This document shows, in pieces, positions 54,493 through 64,000 of a DNA stretch of 64,000 bases. The stretch is from DATFJT01 sp965230755. Lineage in GTDB: Bacteria > Bacteroidota > Bacteroidia > Chitinophagales > Saprospiraceae. The notes beneath the pieces are model-generated. The model had not been told where the DNA came from. It saw only the letters and a list, made by a program, of their open reading frames with translations, and did no database searches. Made by a program: the position numbers and the translations under genes. The stretch covers positions 154,744 to 218,743 of the forward strand of contig CBDDLT010000004.1 in the NCBI GenBank assembly GCA_965230755.1. Direction: 5' to 3'. Within the stretch, counting starts at the first letter, position 1; each line of letters begins with the position of its first letter.

Positions 54493-57099
54493 TTACCAAA
54501 AAATTCGAAAACTGAGCTGTGGCGTGATTCCCAGAAGGTATTTGTCTAAGGTTATGATCTCCGGAACTTCTTCTTCACCTTCCTCTTCTTCTTCAACATC
54601 TCTCAAAAAGTAATTGCGCGAATACTGGTTGCTTGTGTTCAATATATTGAGAATGGAAAGGCCAAATTCTCCTTTCAGATTATCCCCTTTCAATTGAAAA
54701 GTATATGCACCGGAAAAATCCAGTCTGTGATATTCGTCTAGCCTACTATTATTGAAATTTTCGAAGTCCAAATAGTAAGTAGTTTCCTCATCTTCTTCGT
54801 TAAACTCTGAGGCCACCTCATCCTCCGGAATAAAATAAGGCAATGCGCTTCGGTATTGATAAGTTAAAGAAATTCTTACTTTGTCCCAGGTCAAACTATT
54901 GATAAAACTCAGCTTTTGTGGTTGATCAAAAATGGAAGGAAAACTTCTCCCCTCATACTCATTGGATGTGCTCTTGCTCCAATCATAATTGACCCACATC
55001 AGATAATTCTTCCAGGATTTCTTCACCAAAAGTTCTATTCCCCTAGTACTATTAATAAACTCAGTATAATAGTTGTCATTATCCGGTACTACCATCGTAT
55101 TAACAGAAGAAAGTCCGTCTGTTTCAATCCAATATCCATTAATATCAACCAGCCAACCATTTTTAGAATAAATCATACCAAGAGAAAGCTTATTGGATAG
55201 AAGGGACTCGTCATCATTAGGATCATTCAATGTCCAAATATCGATCAAGGGAATATTGCTTTCTGCAATTTCAATTCGCTTGGTGATGAACTGATGAAAG
55301 CGACCACCGGAAAATTTTAATTTAAAATGGTCATCTATCTTATATCTCATATTTAGTCGTGGACTAAAATAGGATTGCTGATCCGATTCCCTAAGACTAT
55401 TTCTAAAGCCCACTTCTGCCAGAAATTTCTCACTGCTCCACCTGATTTCAGAAAACAGATTATTGAATTGATCATCTCTTTCTACAAATTCATCGTAGGG
55501 CTCTTCGTAACTGGATCGTTCTTGAATTCCGTAATTTACAGACTTGCTTTCCCAAGAGTAACCCAGTTTTGCGATGACATTCGAGTTGAATTGATAGGTC
55601 GTCTTCACACCCCATTGCTGATCTAAAACACTACTTGAAATATTCGTACTAAAAAAATCCATCTCATCTTCAAAATCTCTCAAGGAGGAAACAGATTCAT
55701 TATCGTTGGCGGATCTATGGTAAAATAAGTCTAAAGAAGAACGAGTACCTAAACTGATTGAGGAGTTAATTGCCAAAGCCGAAGTATTCTCTTCGAATCC
55801 TTCAGTAATATCAAATTCATCCTCCTCAAATGCAATCCTTGTCTGAAAGTCATCCTCTGACTGGAGGAAGGAAATACTCGTTGTCCATCTTTCCCAAGGT
55901 TGAATAATGATTTTTGAAGAAAAATCGTAGAACATAGGGCCTGCATCGCTAAAACCCTCTACTTCTTCTCCTTCCTCTGAAACTTCTTCATTCAGGTTGG
56001 CACTTTGAAATGTCTTATCAGAATAACTGGTAAGCGTAGGGCTTTCGAATACATCCGTTATCGATCTTCTATAAGATAGACTAATGCCCAGTTTATCATT
56101 GACAATCGGTGCCCTGATGTTAAAATGACTCTCGGTCAGATTCGATCCAAAGCTTCCGCTCGACTTTTTTCTAATCTCATCACCTAGTGATATCTCTATC
56201 AGGCCACCTACTCGATTATCGTATTTTGGATCAAAAACATCCTTGTGAACATTGACTTGATCAACCGTATAAGGATTGATCGAAGATGTCATTCCGAAGA
56301 AATGGCTTGCGTCGTAAAGATTCACTCCTTCCCATACGATTAGGTTTTGATCCGGATTATTTCCTCTCATGCTGATATTATTCGTGCTCTCGTTATGGCT
56401 TGAAACCCCGGGTAGAATTTCGATCATTTTCAGAATATCGTCTCCCTGTGTAGCTAGTTTTCTCCGCATCACATCGGGATTCATTTTGTAGCCTCCGTAA
56501 GTTTCACCCTCGACAATTCCCTGAAGAATATATCCTGTAATGGTAATGTCTTCTCCCAGCGTGTTCAGATTGGGTTCTATATACTCGGTAGGACAGGTGC
56601 TTTTATTCCAGTTTGAAATGGCTATTTTTTTCGAATAATAGCCCACATAACTCAATATTATTCTGGTGTTCTTTGTCCCTGAAAATTCGAATTCGAAAAA
56701 TCCCGTAGAATCCGTATACACTCCTACGTTTTGGTTCTCAACATATACATGACAGAATTCCATTGGAATATCCAGAGAATTATCTCTGATGTATCCGCAT
56801 ATGCGATGAGTAACAGACTCTGCAGTCTTGATTAAGATGGTATTTCCTGTAAGTTCATATTCCAAATCCGTCGAAGCCAAAACCTCATCCATTGACCTCA
56901 ATACATTCGACAAATAAAAATCTCCTGAGTAGCGATATCCCTGAAGTGATTGGGGGTCATAGTTGAAAGTATACTTTGTGTTGCGTTCGACTTCATCAAA
57001 AATTTCTTCTAAGCCCATATCCTCGAAGTGACTTACCTGGCCTTGCGCCAGAGATAAGCAAAAGCTCAAAAAAAAGAACAAACAGAAATTCTTACGCAA
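54493..57099 (-). CDS. TonB-dependent receptor with N-terminal STN domain and carboxypeptidase-like domain
   Basis: An 868-residue outer-membrane receptor: signal peptide (to about 21), an STN signalling domain (residues about 25-95, YTFNYDPQSLQGYRYSGDFY), a carboxypeptidase-regulatory-like domain (about 96-180), a plug (about 210-300) and a barrel. The STN domain is the part that meets FecR across the periplasm, as in FecA. The barrel has acidic insertions (NEEVSEEGEEVEGF, VEEEEEGEEEVPE), matching the acidic character of the lipoprotein encoded next. The substrate is unknown. It is the third gene of the operon. Confidence 0.9.
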   Translation of the reverse strand: MRKNFCLFFFLSFCLSLAQGQVSHFEDMGLEEIFDEVERNTKYTFNYDPQSLQGYRYSGDFYLSNVLRSMDEVLASTDLEYELTGNTILIKTAESVTHRICGYIRDNSLDIPMEFCHVYVENQNVGVYTDSTGFFEFEFSGTKNTRIILSYVGYYSKKIAISNWNKSTCPTEYIEPNLNTLGEDITITGYILQGIVEGETYGGYKMNPDVMRRKLATQGDDILKMIEILPGVSSHNESTNNISMRGNNPDQNLIVWEGVNLYDASHFFGMTSSINPYTVDQVNVHKDVFDPKYDNRVGGLIEISLGDEIRKKSSGSFGSNLTESHFNIRAPIVNDKLGISLSYRRSITDVFESPTLTSYSDKTFQSANLNEEVSEEGEEVEGFSDAGPMFYDFSSKIIIQPWERWTTSISFLQSEDDFQTRIAFEEDEFDITEGFEENTSALAINSSISLGTRSSLDLFYHRSANDNESVSSLRDFEDEMDFFSTNISSSVLDQQWGVKTTYQFNSNVIAKLGYSWESKSVNYGIQERSSYEEPYDEFVERDDQFNNLFSEIRWSSEKFLAEVGFRNSLRESDQQSYFSPRLNMRYKIDDHFKLKFSGGRFHQFITKRIEIAESNIPLIDIWTLNDPNDDESLLSNKLSLGMIYSKNGWLVDINGYWIETDGLSSVNTMVVPDNDNYYTEFINSTRGIELLVKKSWKNYLMWVNYDWSKSTSNEYEGRSFPSIFDQPQKLSFINSLTWDKVRISLTYQYRSALPYFIPEDEVASEFNEEDEETTYYLDFENFNNSRLDEYHRLDFSGAYTFQLKGDNLKGEFGLSILNILNTSNQYSRNYFLRDVEEEEEGEEEVPEIITLDKYLLGITPQLSFRIFW

Positions 57100-57105
57100 A
57101 TTGGA

Positions 57106-57999
57106 TTATTTTGAAATTTCTAACTTTTTACCATCCTCACTTATTGTATAGTTAAGTCCTAGGGGTACACATATTTGACTCATTGCTTCTGTAATATTAT
57201 CATGAGTAAAACTCCCTGTAAAGTACTGATCAAGACTAGGCACCTGAATTTCCACATCGTACTGTCGCTCTACTTCCCTAAAAACGGACGTCACTTTTTC
57301 ATTAGAAAATTTAGAAGAATTTTGTGTCCAATAAGGTTTAGTCTGCTCAAAAGTTTCTTTCTCGCTCAGTTGACCTTTGACCATACGTGTTTCCTCCTTC
57401 GCAGTCAATATGATTTCTTGACCATTCCTTGTTACTCGTACTTTTCCAGAATAGCATTCTACCGCAAATGTCCCATCCCAAGATCGAATATTGAATGAAG
57501 TTCCTAAAACTTCGATATTTCCATACTCTGTGCTAACAATAAAGGGCACTCCTTTGCTCACCTCAAAAAATGCTTCACCTTTAAGTTCTACCTCTCGACT
57601 TTCATCCCATTTTTTGGTGTTAAACTCGATACTAGAACCGTCATTTAATTTCACCTTGCTACTTTCGAAAAAAGCGTATTCTTTAACATTTCCATACTCG
57701 GACTGAATGGTCTGCGAGGTATCCCTCAGGAAGAAATAGGCACTGGCTACTAACAAAATAGATGCTGCAATTCCAGAATATCTCATCCAGAGTCTCTTGA
57801 CGCTTACTTTAGAATCTATAGACTTCCTTAATTCTCGATAAGCTTCATCCTTATTGTAGTCGGGAGTTGCTAAGGCATCCGTCTGTTCAATGATTGCCTT
57901 TAATTCTTCTAATTCTCCTGACTTTTCGAGCTCTCTTAGCTCTGATTCGGAAATATTATTTTCCAGCCATCTGGCATAAAGTGTATCTTTTTCTGCCAT
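57106..57999 (-). CDS. FecR-family anti-sigma/transmembrane regulator
   Basis: The start is set at ATG 57999 (MAEKDTLYARW); a start at 58008 adds three residues. The 297-residue product has a cytoplasmic N-terminus, one membrane helix (YSGIAASILLVASAYFFL), a FecR domain (VKLNDGSSIEFNTKK, GEAFFEVSKGVPFIVST, GTSFNIRSWDG) and a C-terminal secretin/TonB short N-terminal-like region. It holds or activates the sigma factor encoded upstream on signal from the receptor. It is 6 bp before the receptor gene. Confidence 0.93.
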   Translation of the reverse strand: MAEKDTLYARWLENNISESELRELEKSGELEELKAIIEQTDALATPDYNKDEAYRELRKSIDSKVSVKRLWMRYSGIAASILLVASAYFFLRDTSQTIQSEYGNVKEYAFFESSKVKLNDGSSIEFNTKKWDESREVELKGEAFFEVSKGVPFIVSTEYGNIEVLGTSFNIRSWDGTFAVECYSGKVRVTRNGQEIILTAKEETRMVKGQLSEKETFEQTKPYWTQNSSKFSNEKVTSVFREVERQYDVEIQVPSLDQYFTGSFTHDNITEAMSQICVPLGLNYTISEDGKKLEISK

Positions 58000-58043
58000 A
58001 TCATACAATGTTTTATACTAAAACAAGGTAACACGCGTTTACC

Positions 58044-58547
58044 CTAAATTTTTTTATAAATTTTTCTCAATGCCATCAATGCCTTGTGCATTCTTTTTTC
58101 TACAGCCTTAACACTCAGATCCAGTTCTTCAGCAATTTCTCTGTACTTCTTTTTGTCTATTCGGCTCATTAGAAAAACGATTCTTTGATCCTCTGGCAAT
58201 TCCTCTATGGCGCTTAGAAGACTTTTTTTAAACTCTTCTTCCTCCATCTTAAATTCAGGAGTTTCATTATCGTTTTCCTTACTGATACTGCTCTCATACT
58301 TTAGCCGTACCTTATTATGGGCAACATTGTTGAGTAACATATTCTTTGCAATCTTGTACAAGTAGGATTTCGCTTTATCCACCGGTACCTTAGCGCAATT
58401 CTGCCACAACTTGACGAATGCCTCTTGAACTAAATCTTGGGATAGTTCAAGATTGCCCGATCGATAATAAATGAAGTTTCTCAAAGGAGAAGAATGGTCA
58501 TCAAATATTTTTTTGAAGACGCTCTCATTACAAGGAGTTAAATTCAT
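58044..58547 (-). CDS. RNA polymerase ECF sigma factor, FecI type
   Basis: A 167-residue ECF sigma factor: region 2 with FIYYRSGNLELSQDLVQEAFVKLW and AKSYLYKIAKNMLLNN, and region 4 with LPEDQRIVFLMSRIDKKKYREIAEEL and LSVKAVEKRMHKALMAL. It is the first gene of the operon that includes FecR, the TonB receptor and the acidic lipoprotein, which it presumably drives. A TAnnTTTG-like motif lies at 58573-58580 on the minus strand, but without a matching -33. Confidence 0.93.
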   Translation of the reverse strand: MNLTPCNESVFKKIFDDHSSPLRNFIYYRSGNLELSQDLVQEAFVKLWQNCAKVPVDKAKSYLYKIAKNMLLNNVAHNKVRLKYESSISKENDNETPEFKMEEEEFKKSLLSAIEELPEDQRIVFLMSRIDKKKYREIAEELDLSVKAVEKRMHKALMALRKIYKKI

Positions 58548-58921
58548 GGTATCAAAATAAGCCCATTTTTATCAAAAGTAGAAAAATCGAGTTCAAAAGA
58601 ATAAGACTTTCAATACGCATTCTCTAGTAAAATAGTATAAATTGACTTAAATTTGGATTCGTGCAGCGTAAACTTAATTTAATCGAAAGTTTTTATAGAG
58701 TTTAGTCTTACGCCAGTGTTAGAAGTTCAGAATTTCATACGAGAGTTAGAAATAGTAACGCACATCTTTGTATGGAACCCGGCACTCGCCAAGTTCTTAG
58801 GAAAAATCAGAAACAAACCAGGGGGGGTGATGTTTTTCGCTAATGTGGAAATTCCTTATGAGCCTATAAAACATGAAAGTGTAAGGAACTCTATTTCTAG
58901 ATAAAATAAAGTGTCGATGTC
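58548..58921. other. 374-bp divergent intergenic region
   Basis: Separates the sigma factor gene (minus) from the aminotransferase gene (plus). A plus-strand GTG-started frame at 58716-58904 (62 residues) is present, but I do not think it a gene; see the rejected list. Promoters for both directions must lie here. Confidence 0.55.
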
Positions 58922-60178
58922 ATGAATAAAAGGTCTTTCCTTAAAAATACAGCGGGCTTACTCATTCCCTCTTTACTGCTTCAGGACTACTACTCTCTTT
59001 TTCAGAGTGTGAGTCATATGGGTGCAAGGGAATTGTCTTCGAATGAAGAGTTTTGGCAAGATGTCAGAGATGGATATGATCTGAAGTCAGAATACATTAA
59101 TCTGGAAAATGGATACTATTGTATCACTCCGAAAGTCATCCTTAACGCATACAAAGCCCATATTGACCATATCAATTTGGAAGGTTCCTATTATATGCGG
59201 AAGAATAGAATAGAAGACAAGAAAAAGATTACCGCGGAACTGGCCAAAATATTGGGAGCGGATCCTGAAGAAGTTATCATTACAAGAAATACAACGGAAT
59301 CTTTGGATACGGTGATCAGCGGCTACTCATGGAAAAAGGGAGATGAAGCCATATGGTCTATCCATGATTATGGATCCATGCAAGACCAATTCTTACTCAT
59401 GGAGAAAAGATGGGGAATCTCCAATAAAATTGTGACCCTGCCTCTCCACCCAAAATCGGATGAGGAAATAGTCGAAATATATCGACAGGCCATCAGCCCT
59501 AGAACTAAACTGCTAATGGTATGTCATATGATCAATATTTCGGGTCAGATACTACCTGTTCGGAAAATCTGTGATATGGCTCACGAATATGGAGTAGATG
59601 TCATGGTAGACGGCGCTCATACTTTTGCCCATCTGAATTTTTCGATATCCGATCTAAACTGTGACTATTACGGAACCAGTCTTCACAAATGGCTCAGTGC
59701 ACCCATAGGTTCCGGATTGTTGTATATGAAGAAAGAAAAGATCAATGATCTCTGGCCTATGTTTGCAGAACACGAACGGCCCAATATGGGAATTAACAAA
59801 TTCAATCATACCGGCACTCATCCACCACATACCGACCTAAGTATTCTCAATGCCATTGAATATTATAAGATCATGGGAGCTGAACGCAAGGAAAGCAGGC
59901 TGCGATTTTTACAGAGATATTGGTCGGACCAACTTAGAGAAGTCCCCGGGGTAGTACTAAACACCCCTGTAGAAGAGAGCAGATCATGTGCCATTGCCAA
60001 TGTTGGAATAGAGGGAATGAAGCCACGAGAAATGGCGAATATATTACTGGACAAATACAACATTTGGACTGTTCCCATCAATAATGATCCCATCATTGGT
60101 TGCAGAATAACTCCCAATGTATACACCACCACCGCTGAATTGGATCAATTAGTATCGGCAGTGAAGAGCATGGTATAG
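58922..60178 (+). CDS. Class V aminotransferase (isopenicillin N epimerase-like) with export-like N-terminus
   Basis: A 418-residue PLP enzyme. The N-terminus, MNKRSFLKNTAGLLIPSLLL, resembles a Tat signal (S/T-K-R-x-F-L-K) though it has KR rather than RR. The core has TRNTTESLDTVISGY, the Asp/His pair in DVMVDGAHTFAHL and the PLP Lys in TSLHKWLSAPIGSG. The closest known type is the CefD-like branch of class V aminotransferases, which often carry a Tat signal. The substrate is unknown. It is convergent with the giant surface protein gene. Confidence 0.87.
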   Translation: MNKRSFLKNTAGLLIPSLLLQDYYSLFQSVSHMGARELSSNEEFWQDVRDGYDLKSEYINLENGYYCITPKVILNAYKAHIDHINLEGSYYMRKNRIEDKKKITAELAKILGADPEEVIITRNTTESLDTVISGYSWKKGDEAIWSIHDYGSMQDQFLLMEKRWGISNKIVTLPLHPKSDEEIVEIYRQAISPRTKLLMVCHMINISGQILPVRKICDMAHEYGVDVMVDGAHTFAHLNFSISDLNCDYYGTSLHKWLSAPIGSGLLYMKKEKINDLWPMFAEHERPNMGINKFNHTGTHPPHTDLSILNAIEYYKIMGAERKESRLRFLQRYWSDQLREVPGVVLNTPVEESRSCAIANVGIEGMKPREMANILLDKYNIWTVPINNDPIIGCRITPNVYTTTAELDQLVSAVKSMV

Positions 60179-60195
60179 GAATATGAGTGCCAATA

Positions 60196-63100
60196 TTATT
60201 TAACCACTAAATGCCCGTTAAGGATTTTTCCATCTGTAATCACAGAATAGAAGTATGGCCCTTTTGAGAATTCTTCCATTGAAATCTTGGATAGAGAATT
60301 TTGGAGGATCACATCCTTTATCTGCTTCCCGGAAGCATCATAGATATGCATCCTTCCGCTTAGGTAGTCTCCTATATCGATGATTAATTCTCCCTTGTTA
60401 TCGACGGGATTCGGATATACCAGAATCGCTTGCTCATCTTCTTCATTTACAGATACAACCTCGATCCTAGAGTACTCAAATTTGCCATCTAGATCTACAA
60501 TCTTAAGTCGGTAGTAGTTATTCCCTTTAGATAAGTCCTCGTGATCAAAAGTATAGTCTCTTTTTTCTCGGCTATTGGGACTAGGAGGTAATACACTTCC
60601 AATTATTTTAAAATCAATTCCGTCCAAAGAATGCTCAATATCGTATCGATCCAGATTGATTTCAGTAGCTGTGATCCATCTCAGTTTCGCCTTGTCTTCA
60701 TCTATTAATTGAGCTTCAAATGACAAGAGTTCAACAGGTAAGATTTCGGTTTGCGGATCATTGGATGTCAGCTGAAACTGACTAAAGCTTGTAAGATTAC
60801 AAGTATTGTCGAATGAGAAATGCGGATTAGCTCCCCCACTTACTGATGAGGCATTACACATATGACTCCAATTGCTCAAATATTCATTATCACCGCGCTT
60901 GTGTAGCTGAACTACCGATGGATCATTAATGGCTTCAATGGAAGGTTTTCTGTCATGTGGTAAAAACCTAATCTCTTCCAAGGCAGTGAAAACATCATTC
61001 GTACCGTAATTATTGATGATCCAATAATAATTCAAATGGTCATTTGCATTCGGAAGAACATTCGGAGGCATATTGATTCTACTCACGACCAAGTCTCCAT
61101 CAGGATAAGCAGCTCCTGAAGGAAATTGCATTTCTACACCAGTATCTCCAAAATAGTAGCTTCCTTGAGCATCAACCCTTTGACGATGGCTTAGTCCACC
61201 ACCAATCGGAGCATCCGAAGTCACTCTTATAATATTCTCCGATTTCAGTGATGCATGATATCCATTTCCTGATCTATCGTAAGCTATTTCTCCTTTTCCT
61301 TCATTGAATTGGTAATAAGCGATCAAGTCAAGGTCATCAATTACATCTTCCTTGGTCAAGTGACGCAATTCTCTAATCTCATTCATATCCAGGGCCCGAT
61401 TCCAAATACAGACCTCATCTATCTCTCCAATAAATCGTCTACCGCTACTATGGCTATCCGCCCCTATTCGGGTAACGCCGTTGAATTCTTCAATGTTATT
61501 GGCAGTTACATGAGTGGAGGGAATTCCATTCATGTAAATCACGGTTCTATTTGCATCGACTACCAAAGCGATATGTGTCCATTCTCCTAATGGCACCGTA
61601 TGACCCGAATTCCAGCCCCAATTACCCCCATTCCAGTGATACCTCAGTTGATTATTAGTGCCAATATTTATTCCAGCCGTAGTACTTCCATCCCGACTAA
61701 AAACAATACCTGCCCAATCATTCTGGTTGCCATCTGCTCTTATCCATGCTGTAATGGTTAAGGTATTAGTATTGAGATCCAAGGCAGGTATATTGGCATA
61801 GCTATTATAGATTCCGGACAGACTCAATGCATCGCCCGGTATCGTGTCCACATCACATAGACTTTCGACAGCAACCATATTTGTCCAGGTCTTGCTATCC
61901 ATATCTCCTTTTCCATCCATTATGCTCAGCGTAACATCATAGGAACCATTCTGCCCAAAAACTACTTTTGGATTCCTTGCTGAAGTAGAACTAATATAAT
62001 CCGGAACAGGGTCTATCGACCAATCCCAAGAAGCACCCTCATGTTTTAGAATAGAATAGCATTCGAACTGCACGGTATCCTGTGCACAGAAAATACTATC
62101 ACTGTATGTAATGGCCTGAGCAATGGGGGAGAACAAGGTATCTTCCATGGCTCGAGCCCAAACACCTCTACCTCCGGTACCGAGCCTGAGTTCCCCATCG
62201 CGATAAAAAGGATTCAGTCGAAGCGACCTTACTATTAGTGGCAAGCCCTGGCTGTAATTGACCCAATCACTTGTCATATTATCCCAGTAAAATACATCAT
62301 ATACACCAGCAACATAGACGATACCGTCAGTACCACCTTGAAAGAGTATATCGCGCATGGGTTCTTCGTCTAAAGATGGTGTCGTCATATTGGTCCACGA
62401 TGTTCCTCCATCCGTTGTTCTCTGCACCTTGGTACCATTCGCTCCATTGGCTTGGCATATCCATACCTCATCTTCATCAGAGGGATTGATTGTAATGAAC
62501 ATTCTCCTTCTATTTCCGGAAAAATTGTCCGTTCGAACCCATGATTCCCCTCCGTCAGTAGATTTCCACACTTCATCTTCTGTCCAATAACCTCCATCCG
62601 GATTTAGAATGCAATACATGACCTCGGGATTGCTTCTAGATATTTCTATTTCGTAGACCATAGAATTTGGGTTGGCGAAGCTGTACAAGACATCGAAGGA
62701 AATACCTCCATTGGTCGACTTATATATTTTATTGTCTCGACCGATATAGATGTGATTCGAATATCTGTAGTCATAGTAAACGCCGCTGGACTGACCCAAA
62801 GTGTATGCTTCATTTGCCCTTAGTGGGAAGCTGGCATGATTGATCACTGGATCACCCAAAACTTTTGGGATTGTTTTTACTGAAGTGTTTGGACTGCTGT
62901 AATGCGTTCTATAAAGAAGTTTCCTGCTGTTGATTGGGTCTACATATCCTGTTGCTTCCTCTACTCCACCAATATGATGTGCTTTACCCAAACCGTAATC
63001 TTCAAACCAGCCTGTAGTTCCGTCATGGTATTTTCCTCCTACATAAGTATCTTCATTCCAACCTGTATTGAATCCCCAAAAATGCGATGCCTGTATGCCT

Positions 63101-64000
63101 TTATGCAATACGGTCTGGGTAAGCAATTCATCATTAGAATAATTCAGCCCTCCATCCGTGGCCACCCATATATCTTTGCCGATAACTTCGATGTCTTGTA
63201 CATCCGCATGTACATCTGCAAACCTCAGAGAATTTGCCGCACCAATCGATTGAAAACTTGCTCCACCATCAGAGGATTCCGCCAGACGGATCGTAGCAAC
63301 CCATAATTTATCAGGATCGTTGGCCGATACTTCCATATCAAAATTATAGAAGCCCTGATGATAACCTCCTGAATAAGCAGCTACATTCCATGGAGAAGCA
63401 CCATTGATCGCTCCATATGGGCCTCCGTCTTGTCCATCCGGATCAGTCCAATTTTCTCCTTTATCATCGCTCTTATAAATACCTATCCAACCATCATCTC
63501 CCGACTTGGAAGCGCCAATAAGGCAAACATAGATCAAATCAGGCGAAGCAGGAGTAACTCCAATTTTCCCACCTCCTTCACTGGCATTAGGAACATCTGC
63601 AGGACTGTACCAATCATTGTCTTTTAATGTCCATGTATCTCCCGCATCATCAGAACGAAACAACTCTGCACGGACGGCAGAAGCATTTGACTTGAGCAAG
63701 TACACAGTATCTGCATTATTAGGATGAAAATCGATATCGTAACAGGCTTCGCTATATACTTGCATCCAGTTATCTCCACCATCATTCGATCGAAACAATC
63801 CTGTAGTACTTACATGAAAAATGGTGTCATGGTTTTCCGGGTGAAATTTAAATTCACTACCTGTGCCATCCGTAAAATACTTCTCTGTCCAGGTAAGACC
63901 TCCGTCTAAGGAAAGAAAGATTCGTCTATTCGAGGCCACAAGAAAATAGTCTTCATTCGTGGGATGGATTTTTACTGCGGTGTTTCCTCCGACAAAAACT
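60196..64000 (-). CDS. Giant secreted protein with BNR/sortilin repeats, PKD, LamG and T9SS domains (5' end beyond window)
   Basis: The open frame reaches the right edge, so the true start is outside; a GTG at 63939 is only internal. At least 1267 residues. First about 700: BNR/VPS10-like repeats (SLDGGLTW, SDDAGDTW, SDDKGENW, STDGGESW, TTDGGTSW), probably a beta-propeller. Then a PKD domain, a LamG/concanavalin domain (LTITAWIRADGNQNDWAGIV, GEIDEVCIWNRALDMNEI) and a type A T9SS sorting domain (VYPNPVDNKGELIIDIG to ILNGHLVVK). It is exported to the surface or medium and likely binds or degrades polysaccharide; no catalytic residues are visible. Confidence 0.9.
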   Translation of the reverse strand, partial: VFVGGNTAVKIHPTNEDYFLVASNRRIFLSLDGGLTWTEKYFTDGTGSEFKFHPENHDTIFHVSTTGLFRSNDGGDNWMQVYSEACYDIDFHPNNADTVYLLKSNASAVRAELFRSDDAGDTWTLKDNDWYSPADVPNASEGGGKIGVTPASPDLIYVCLIGASKSGDDGWIGIYKSDDKGENWTDPDGQDGGPYGAINGASPWNVAAYSGGYHQGFYNFDMEVSANDPDKLWVATIRLAESSDGGASFQSIGAANSLRFADVHADVQDIEVIGKDIWVATDGGLNYSNDELLTQTVLHKGIQASHFWGFNTGWNEDTYVGGKYHDGTTGWFEDYGLGKAHHIGGVEEATGYVDPINSRKLLYRTHYSSPNTSVKTIPKVLGDPVINHASFPLRANEAYTLGQSSGVYYDYRYSNHIYIGRDNKIYKSTNGGISFDVLYSFANPNSMVYEIEISRSNPEVMYCILNPDGGYWTEDEVWKSTDGGESWVRTDNFSGNRRRMFITINPSDEDEVWICQANGANGTKVQRTTDGGTSWTNMTTPSLDEEPMRDILFQGGTDGIVYVAGVYDVFYWDNMTSDWVNYSQGLPLIVRSLRLNPFYRDGELRLGTGGRGVWARAMEDTLFSPIAQAITYSDSIFCAQDTVQFECYSILKHEGASWDWSIDPVPDYISSTSARNPKVVFGQNGSYDVTLSIMDGKGDMDSKTWTNMVAVESLCDVDTIPGDALSLSGIYNSYANIPALDLNTNTLTITAWIRADGNQNDWAGIVFSRDGSTTAGINIGTNNQLRYHWNGGNWGWNSGHTVPLGEWTHIALVVDANRTVIYMNGIPSTHVTANNIEEFNGVTRIGADSHSSGRRFIGEIDEVCIWNRALDMNEIRELRHLTKEDVIDDLDLIAYYQFNEGKGEIAYDRSGNGYHASLKSENIIRVTSDAPIGGGLSHRQRVDAQGSYYFGDTGVEMQFPSGAAYPDGDLVVSRINMPPNVLPNANDHLNYYWIINNYGTNDVFTALEEIRFLPHDRKPSIEAINDPSVVQLHKRGDNEYLSNWSHMCNASSVSGGANPHFSFDNTCNLTSFSQFQLTSNDPQTEILPVELLSFEAQLIDEDKAKLRWITATEINLDRYDIEHSLDGIDFKIIGSVLPPSPNSREKRDYTFDHEDLSKGNNYYRLKIVDLDGKFEYSRIEVVSVNEEDEQAILVYPNPVDNKGELIIDIGDYLSGRMHIYDASGKQIKDVILQNSLSKISMEEFSKGPYFYSVITDGKILNGHLVVK

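Noticed and set aside
58716..58904. 62-codon frame on the plus strand (GTG start) upstream of the aminotransferase gene
   Set aside because: Weak start codon, includes a GGGGGG run, and lies in the divergent regulatory region; no family likeness.

Overview
The window reads as a chromosomal segment of a free-living Bacteroidota bacterium, most likely a marine or Saprospiria/Flavobacteriia-like lineage; I cannot name a genus. The evidence is several type IX secretion (T9SS) sorting domains of both kinds (type A and the gliding-associated type B), a SprB-repeat adhesin, a FecI/FecR/STN-TonB receptor set, atpD-atpC as a two-gene unit, and promoters of the Bacteroidota form TTG-N20-TAnnTTTG. I see no rRNA, tRNA or CRISPR array.

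Layout. (1) Positions 1-14888 are a surface-glycan locus: a partial polytopic GT-C-like protein, an ABC-2 polysaccharide exporter (Wzm/Wzt type), a sulfotransferase-like protein, glycosyltransferases, an unusual sulfotransferase-glycosyltransferase fusion, a tandemly duplicated MBOAT + SGNH-like O-acylation module, and a ketosynthase + acyl carrier protein pair. Together they suggest a glycan that is exported by an ABC transporter and decorated with sulfate and acyl groups. (2) 14895-27869 is mostly core: a DUF819 membrane protein, bamA, uppS, a WecA/MraY-type transferase, crcB, a 1254-residue protein laid out like mammalian soluble adenylyl cyclase, an SdiA-regulated-like lipoprotein and odhB.

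(3) 27870-41183 is an AT-rich accessory stretch: lipoproteins, AraC-type regulators, secreted hydrolases, two paralogous ArsR-SRPBCC modules (the second with a nonsense codon) and an IS200/IS605 element. The two ArsR modules have the same promoter geometry and the same 26-bp operator spacing but different operator half-sites, which is the cleanest regulatory observation here. (4) 41184-48665 holds a SprB-repeat type B T9SS protein, a small BamA/TamA-like barrel, a secreted protein, and atpD-atpC with a perfect terminator. (5) 48828-53212 holds lineage-specific secreted and membrane proteins. (6) 53491-58547 is a sigma/anti-sigma/TonB-receptor operon ending in an extremely acidic repeat lipoprotein and a terminator. 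(7) 58922-64000 is an exported-looking class V aminotransferase and a giant BNR/PKD/LamG T9SS protein that runs off the right edge.

The best candidates for undescribed biology are the sulfotransferase-GT fusion with the doubled MBOAT-SGNH cassettes, the twin ArsR modules with diverged operators, and the Fec-type operon with the acidic repeat lipoprotein. Function calls rest on motif recognition by eye; no database search was possible.
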